In this document: in pieces, positions 39,431 to 44,342 of the stretch
How the letters are laid out: the number at the start of each line of letters is the position of its first letter
How positions within the stretch are numbered: the stretch's first letter is position 1
Origin: Gammaproteobacteria bacterium
Lineage (GTDB): Bacteria; Pseudomonadota; Gammaproteobacteria; UBA6186; Azoamicaceae
NCBI GenBank assembly: GCA_018061325.1
Contig: JAGOUJ010000006.1
Span: 1-44,342 of the forward strand
Direction: 5' to 3'
Length of the DNA stretch: 44,342 nt
The notes under the pieces: generated by a model
Database searches by the model: none
What the model saw: only the letters and a program-made list of their open reading frames with translations
Told to the model about the DNA's origin: nothing
Program-made: the position numbers and the translations under genes

Positions 39431-40661
39431 TCGGGTGCGCACAAGACAATACGGCATCGCAGTGGTGATTGCAGGTTTTTTAACGCTGGGGGTTGGGATC
39501 GGCTACTTTGGTCTTGCACAACATCCAAACTTTGCAAGGGCTGTGCCCAAAGCCGTTCCCAAAGCCTTGATCAGTGGGGCGAGTCGTGCGAATCCCCAAG
39601 AGGTATGGGTGCATACCCTCAGTAATCAATTAGCACTGAGTTCGAAGAGGCTGGATGAATTAGAAAAAACCTTTCAAGATCTTTTGAAACTCAATGCCAA
39701 ACGCCAAGAGGAGGCACATTCTGAAACGACAGCTGGTGCTTTAAAAGAAGAACTACGTAGGCACGAGACTATGACCGCCCCTGCTTCTACTTTGGCACCT
39801 CCCCCTCAAAACCTGGGTGCTCCCCCTTTATCCCAAATCGCTAACGCAACCAACCTTAAAAAAATAAGCTTACCCCTTCAGGGTCAACGCAAGCTTCTCT
39901 TAAAAACAACGGATAACACCGTTCCAGCAGGGGCTTTTGCACAAGCCGTTTTACTAGGCGGCGTGGATGCCAGTACCTCTGTTCAAGCCGCCTCTGATCC
40001 ACGGCCTATTTTATTACGTTTAACCCATCCGGGCACCCTACCGCGTCAATTTAAATCGGATTTGGCAGGCTGTCATGTCTTGGCCGCTTCCTATGGGGAT
40101 TTATCGAGCGAACGGGTGTTTATGCGTCTTGAGAAAATGACTTGTGTGGAGCGCAAAACGGGAGAAGTGCTGGAGATGTCCATCCAAGGCTATGTAGCCG
40201 GTGAAGATGGTCGGGCAGGTATTCGAGGGATCGTGGTGGATAAGGCCGGTGCCCACATGCGAAACGCTATGGTAGGCGGTTTTTTTAGCAGCATCGGTAA
40301 ATTTTTAGGCCAAAACCGAAGTCCTTTGTTGTTTTCGCCTAAAACAGGCATGGTTCAGCAAAATGCTCCTGATGCTGCGGACATTTTTAAACAAAGTGCG
40401 GGCCAAGGCTTGGGGGGCGCTTTGGATAAATACTCAGATTTTTTTATCAAAAGAGCTGAGCAAATGCAACCAGTGATTCAAGTCGCGGCGGGTCGTAAAG
40501 TCGATATTGTCTTTAGTCAAGGCTTTGATTTTTCAGACTCTCAACTACGCAAGGCTCTGAGCCAGCATCGGGATAAAAGCCGTTTGCAACAGATCCAAAA
40601 TCTTGGAGGCTCTCAAGCCCTTTCACCGTCATTGTCCAATCAAGAAGGAGAACACGAATGA
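39423..40661 (+). CDS. traB: Type IV conjugative transfer protein TraB
   Basis: A 412-residue protein of the VirB10/TraB family that spans the envelope. An N-terminal inner-membrane segment (AVVIAGFLTLGVGIGYFGL) is followed by a coiled-coil-prone region (about 60-115), a proline-rich stretch (APPPQNLGAPPLS) and the C-terminal domain VPAGAFAQAVLLGGVDAST with CHVLAASYGDLSSERVFMRLEKM and EDGRAGIRG. It overlaps traV by 4 nt. Confidence 0.92.
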   Translation: MFSRVRTRQYGIAVVIAGFLTLGVGIGYFGLAQHPNFARAVPKAVPKALISGASRANPQEVWVHTLSNQLALSSKRLDELEKTFQDLLKLNAKRQEEAHSETTAGALKEELRRHETMTAPASTLAPPPQNLGAPPLSQIANATNLKKISLPLQGQRKLLLKTTDNTVPAGAFAQAVLLGGVDASTSVQAASDPRPILLRLTHPGTLPRQFKSDLAGCHVLAASYGDLSSERVFMRLEKMTCVERKTGEVLEMSIQGYVAGEDGRAGIRGIVVDKAGAHMRNAMVGGFFSSIGKFLGQNRSPLLFSPKTGMVQQNAPDAADIFKQSAGQGLGGALDKYSDFFIKRAEQMQPVIQVAAGRKVDIVFSQGFDFSDSQLRKALSQHRDKSRLQQIQNLGGSQALSPSLSNQEGEHE

Positions 40662-41083
40662 ACCCTGTATCGAAAAACAAAAGTGCTAAAAGCCTAGGCT
40701 TGCTTTTAAGTTTTGTACTCTTAAGCGCTTGTGCGGTGTCCAAAGAAAGCTTTGATTGTAAGCCTGGGAAAGGGGTTGGTTGTAAGTCCATTCACGAGGT
40801 CAATCAGATGCTGAATGAACAAAACTTGGGTGCAAAAGACTTAAGTATGATAAGCGCCACGGACGCACAAAGCCTTGCCTCGGCTCTGGAAACCTCAGCC
40901 CTTTCGATGCCCATTCCAGAGCATTTAAAAGACAAAGACATTTTGCTTTTGCAACGGGTGCCTGAGCGCGCTTTAAGCATTTGGTTTGCACCTTTTTCGG
41001 ATACAGAAGGGCATTTGCATGAGGCCTCCACTGTGCATGTGATTTTAAACCCCAGTACTTGGCAGATAGAGGAGTCCTTTTAA
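40658..41083 (+). CDS. traV: Type IV conjugative transfer lipoprotein TraV
   Basis: A 141-residue outer-membrane lipoprotein. Lipobox LSAC with the lipidated Cys near residue 25, then the TraV block FDCKPGKGVGCKSIHEVNQM. It is equivalent to VirB7 and anchors the TraK/TraB core. It ends directly against the traC ATG with no spacing. Confidence 0.9.
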   Translation: MNPVSKNKSAKSLGLLLSFVLLSACAVSKESFDCKPGKGVGCKSIHEVNQMLNEQNLGAKDLSMISATDAQSLASALETSALSMPIPEHLKDKDILLLQRVPERALSIWFAPFSDTEGHLHEASTVHVILNPSTWQIEESF

Positions 41084-43582
41084 ATGCTACAAGCGCTGGG
41101 TGCCAAAATCTTGGCTTGGATGGGGGATGAGGCGGGTCAAAACCCTTCCTATACCGAGGACTTCTATAAGAAGCTCGCTCAATTTTATAGCCTTGGGTCT
41201 TTGTTTCCTTATGAACGCTTTGATGAAAAGACCGGTCTTTTTTTTAATCAAGATAGTATCGGTTTTGTGCTGGAAACCCCACCTTTGGTGGGTAATTCTG
41301 AGGAAATGCAAAAAGAAATCGCGGGTATTTTTCAACATCTTTTGCCTGAGGAAAGTAGTTTGCAAGTCTTGTTTTGGGCCGATCCACATATAGGCCCTTT
41401 TTTAGAGGCCTGGCGTGATTTAAGGCAAGAGCCTTCCATTCAGGGGCTTTCCCAAAAAAGAGTGGATCATTTAAAAGGCTTTGCCTTTGATTCCCCAACC
41501 CCGCCTTATGCCTTGAGACACTTTCGGGTTTTGTGGAGTTTTTCTCAAAGTGTGCCTTCTCCTAATCCTGTGATTTTAGAGGCAATCACCCAAGTGAAAA
41601 CCCAAGTTCAAACTAGTTTAGAGATGTTGGGTCTCTCGGTCTTGCCTTGGAAGGCGGAACAACTGCTGAATACCCTCAGCGCGATGCTCAACCTGGATCC
41701 GAGTACCTGTGAGAGTGAGTCCAAAACTTGGAATCCTTTAGAGCCCTTATGCGAGCAATTAGGCCATCCAGATAATCATCTCAGCATCGAGCCCAATCAA
41801 TTGGCCACGCACAGAGGTCGCCTTAAAATCAGAACCTATCAGGTCACAAACTATCCCAGGCTCTGGTCTTTATCTTCCATGTCAGCCTTGATTGGGGATG
41901 AATCCCGGGATATGGCCCAAATTCCTTGTCCCTTTATGATCCACTATGGAATTTATATCCCCAAACAAAGTGGGCCTCGGGCCAGAATCTTAGCCAAAGC
42001 TACCTATGTGGACCGTCAGGTACACTCGCCAATTGGACGCTACTTGCCCTCTCTTCAAGAAGAAGCGGAAGAGTTAGCCTTTGTGCGCGGGCAATTAGCT
42101 AAAAATGAAAGGGTGGTACAAACGACTTTGCAGGTGATTTTACTGGCCAAGGAAGAACAGTTAAGTACTGCCGAGCAGATCCTTTTAAACCTTTATCGCA
42201 GCCAAGAATGGCAGCTTCGGGCCAATACCTTTTTTCATTTACCGATGTTCTTAAGCAGTCTACCCATGATGTGGGGTAAAGGAAAAATACTGGCTTTGTT
42301 AGCGCATAAAAAACTCAAAACCACTTTATCCTCGGAGTCCGCCAATTTATTGCCCCTGCAAGGGGAATGGCAGGGGACGGCAACTCTGGGCTTATTGCTC
42401 GCGGGTCGTCGGGGACAGCTCTTGTCCTGGTATCCCTTTGATAATCGAGCAGGCAATTACAACGTCTGTGTGGTGGGTCGTTCAGGTTCTGGTAAATCGG
42501 TTTTTATGCAAGAACTGATGACCACGACCTTAGGTTTAGGCGGGCGTGTCTTTGTCTTAGATGTGGGTCGCAGCTTTGAGAAAACCTGCTTTTTACTTAA
42601 GGGCCAATTTATTGAATTCAAAGCCAAAACGCCTTTGTGTCTCAACCCCTTTAGCACCATTCCCCTACAGCATGAGGAAATTTCTCAAGATGCCTTGGCC
42701 ATGCTCAAACCCATTCTCATCCTGATGGCAGCCCCTACCCAAGGGGTGGATGATATGGAAGCAGCCCTCCTTGAAAAAGCCATCCTCGAGGTCTGGCAAA
42801 CCTTCAAGCAAGGAGCCACCATCAGCCATATTGCCGATTATTTACTCCAGCATTCAGAGCCCAAAGCCCGAGATTTAGGGACCATGCTTTTTCCCTATAC
42901 CACCCAGGGCATTTATGGACGCTTTTTTAATGGGCCTTCCAATGTTTGTTTAGAGAATCCCTTGATTGTGATTGAACTTGAAGAATTGAAAGAGCGCAAA
43001 GACTTACAAGCGGTGGTGGTGCAGATGATGATTATCAATATTACCAACCGCATGTTTTTAGGGGATAGAAAAATTCCCTTTCAAATCTTTTTTGATGAGG
43101 CCTGGGATTTGTTAAGGGGTGCCCAAAGTGGTCTTTTTATTGAAACCTTAGCTCGAAGGTTACGTAAATATTATGGCTCGCTCGTGGTAGGGACCCAATC
43201 CGTCAATGATTTATTTGCAAGTCCTGCAGCCCAAGCCGCCTTTGATAACTCGGATTGGATGTGCTTGCTCTCTCAAAAAACAGAGTCTATTGAAGCCCTT
43301 AAACAATCAGGACGTCTGGCCTTAACCCCTGCCATGAGCGCACAACTCAAATCCGTGAAGACCAAGCAAGGTCACTATGCCGAGGTGATGATTTATGGTC
43401 CCCATGGTTATGCCGTGGGACGTTTGCTTTTAGATCCTTATTCCAATCTTTTGTATTCGACCAAGGCCCAAGATTATGCACAAGTCAAAGCTTTAACCGA
43501 GCAAGGCCTCTCCTTAGGAGAGGCCATTGCTTCTTTATTAACACAACAGAAGGAGTCCCGTGATGCAAACACCGTTCTTTAA
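41084..43582 (+). CDS. traC: Type IV secretion ATPase TraC
   Basis: An 832-residue VirB4-class ATPase powering pilus assembly and transfer. The Walker A motif is VVGRSGSGKSVFM (about residues 462-474) and Walker B FQIFFDEAWDLL (about 665-677); the N-terminal TraC domain and the GTQSVNDLF motif are present. Full length and intact. It overlaps the trbI start. Confidence 0.95.
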   Translation: MLQALGAKILAWMGDEAGQNPSYTEDFYKKLAQFYSLGSLFPYERFDEKTGLFFNQDSIGFVLETPPLVGNSEEMQKEIAGIFQHLLPEESSLQVLFWADPHIGPFLEAWRDLRQEPSIQGLSQKRVDHLKGFAFDSPTPPYALRHFRVLWSFSQSVPSPNPVILEAITQVKTQVQTSLEMLGLSVLPWKAEQLLNTLSAMLNLDPSTCESESKTWNPLEPLCEQLGHPDNHLSIEPNQLATHRGRLKIRTYQVTNYPRLWSLSSMSALIGDESRDMAQIPCPFMIHYGIYIPKQSGPRARILAKATYVDRQVHSPIGRYLPSLQEEAEELAFVRGQLAKNERVVQTTLQVILLAKEEQLSTAEQILLNLYRSQEWQLRANTFFHLPMFLSSLPMMWGKGKILALLAHKKLKTTLSSESANLLPLQGEWQGTATLGLLLAGRRGQLLSWYPFDNRAGNYNVCVVGRSGSGKSVFMQELMTTTLGLGGRVFVLDVGRSFEKTCFLLKGQFIEFKAKTPLCLNPFSTIPLQHEEISQDALAMLKPILILMAAPTQGVDDMEAALLEKAILEVWQTFKQGATISHIADYLLQHSEPKARDLGTMLFPYTTQGIYGRFFNGPSNVCLENPLIVIELEELKERKDLQAVVVQMMIINITNRMFLGDRKIPFQIFFDEAWDLLRGAQSGLFIETLARRLRKYYGSLVVGTQSVNDLFASPAAQAAFDNSDWMCLLSQKTESIEALKQSGRLALTPAMSAQLKSVKTKQGHYAEVMIYGPHGYAVGRLLLDPYSNLLYSTKAQDYAQVKALTEQGLSLGEAIASLLTQQKESRDANTVL

Positions 43583-43964
43583 AGACCAAACCATTCCTTT
43601 TTTATTAACCCTGATTGGATCCATGATCCTCTTTTTTGGGGTGCTCTTCACAGCCTCTCGCCTTTACGATCAAAGACGGCATTGGGTGGTGATAGACACG
43701 CAACCCTTGGTCAGAGCTAGTGCCGAGGACTTGGCTTCGCTTTACAAAAATGGAAAAGTGCCGCCTGCAAAGCTGCAAGCGATTGTAGATGAGCTTCGAG
43801 CGAAGGCTCAGGCCTTTGCCAAAAAGAACCATCTTATTCTCTTAGACAAAAACGTGGTATGGGGCGGGGATCTTCCGAATGAGACGCGGCGCTTTCTTTT
43901 GTACCTTGCCCATGATGCAAGAAACGATGATACACAAAAGGAGACTTCTGATGCGCCTGAATAA
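43563..43964 (+). CDS. trbI: Type-F conjugative transfer protein TrbI
   Basis: A 133-residue protein with one N-terminal membrane segment (IPFLLTLIGSMILFFGVLFTA) and a small periplasmic domain ending PNETRRFLLYLAH. The motif WVVIDTQPLVR together with KNHLILLDKNVVWGG matches TrbI of F-type systems, implicated in pilus retraction. It is named after the F gene and is distinct from the P-type TrbI (VirB10). AGGAG is 7 nt before ATG 43563. Position after traC as in F. Confidence 0.85.
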   Translation: MQTPFFKDQTIPFLLTLIGSMILFFGVLFTASRLYDQRRHWVVIDTQPLVRASAEDLASLYKNGKVPPAKLQAIVDELRAKAQAFAKKNHLILLDKNVVWGGDLPNETRRFLLYLAHDARNDDTQKETSDAPE

Positions 43965-44342
43965 ATGGATGCATGCTTTGCGGGATAGAAAAGAGTGGTT
44001 AAAGGGTGTTTTTACTTTTAGTGCCAGCATCCTTTTTGTTGGGGCCTTAAGCACCCAGTGTCATTTCCTAATCAGCGAAACTGAGTCTTTACCTGAGCAT
44101 TATTTTTTGGTTTTCCCTCATCTAAAACCCAAGCTCCATGATTATACCGTGGTGCATAGTTCTTGGTATGGGAAAAAGATCATTAAAAAAATCATAGGAC
44201 AGCCAGGGGATTTCTTACAGTGGGATGAGCAAGGGGAGTTGTGGATCAATGATTTTAAGATTGGGGCAGCACACAAAAAATCTTCAGATCATCGGGCACT
44301 CAGGCCGATCATTACACAAGTCATCCCAAACCATTATGTTTT
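43951..44342 (+). CDS. traF: TraF-type conjugative signal peptidase, truncated by window edge
   Basis: The first 130 codons are present. One membrane segment (GVFTFSASILFVGALST) is followed by a peptidase S26 domain with the catalytic Ser in ETESLPEHYF and the region TVVHSSWYGKKIIKKIIGQPGDFL that normally carries the catalytic Lys. Members process pilin or other transfer proteins in the periplasm. It overlaps trbI by 14 nt. AAAAGGAG lies just before the ATG. Confidence 0.82.
   Translation, partial: MRLNKWMHALRDRKEWLKGVFTFSASILFVGALSTQCHFLISETESLPEHYFLVFPHLKPKLHDYTVVHSSWYGKKIIKKIIGQPGDFLQWDEQGELWINDFKIGAAHKKSSDHRALRPIITQVIPNHYV

Overview
The window looks like part of a chromosome from a Gram-negative gammaproteobacterium. 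Evidence for this is the outer-membrane assembly lipoprotein BamD, lipid A hydrolase LpxH, IHF-alpha next to a tRNA-Pro, homodimeric-type AceE, and the divergent ppiB-lpxH / cysS arrangement. The gene mix (peptidoglycan recycling genes, a second-type glutamyl-tRNA synthetase, many small transporters, an IS630-like transposase start, an F-type conjugative element) would fit the Legionellales (Coxiella/Rickettsiella/Legionella relatives). That placement is an inference from gene style; no marker gene such as 16S rRNA is present.

Positions 1-32033 are core chromosome. In order: the edge of an IS630-like transposase; a MazG-type pyrophosphohydrolase; nhaA-anmK; ampD-aceE-aceF-lpdA (the amidase start-stop overlaps pyruvate dehydrogenase E1); a double-GNAT protein; putP; bamD diverging from a putative glycosyltransferase and rluD; pheT-ihfA-tRNA-Pro(GGG); an MFS transporter; ampG; a small cysteine-containing protein; pepN; the minus-strand operon ppiB-lpxH-PAP2 phosphatase; gltX-cysS; a small secreted four-cysteine protein; the minus-strand operon folD-DUF432-like-mscS; and a tRNA-Pro(UGG)/Arg(UCU)/His(GUG) cluster. 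AnmK, AmpD and AmpG together cover import and processing of anhydromuropeptides, so cell-wall recycling is active. AceE, AceF and Lpd form the pyruvate dehydrogenase complex.

Positions 32034-44342 (the window edge) are the left part of an integrative conjugative element beginning at the 3' end of tRNA-His. Next to the tRNA lie two tandem, overlapping excisionase-integrase modules on the minus strand. After a 446-bp gene-free region rich in inverted and direct repeats come a regulator-like protein, a replication-type helper protein, a DUF6475-like protein, and a tightly overlapping F-type type IV secretion operon: pilin, TraL, TraE, TraK, TraB, TraV, TraC, TrbI and a TraF-type signal peptidase cut off by the window edge.

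The most unusual signal is a family of about 130-bp palindromic elements. There are two full copies (14249-14384, 24016-24145) and one half copy (3194-3259). One full copy sits in frame inside the PAP2 phosphatase gene and adds about 44 residues; the other two touch the stop codons of anmK and the glycosyltransferase gene. This resembles the Rickettsia palindromic elements in behaviour. Other points of note are a PheT that lacks the EMAP-type tRNA-binding domain with no pheS beside it, repeat-derived C-termini on NhaA and GltX, and the duplicated overlapping integrase modules.
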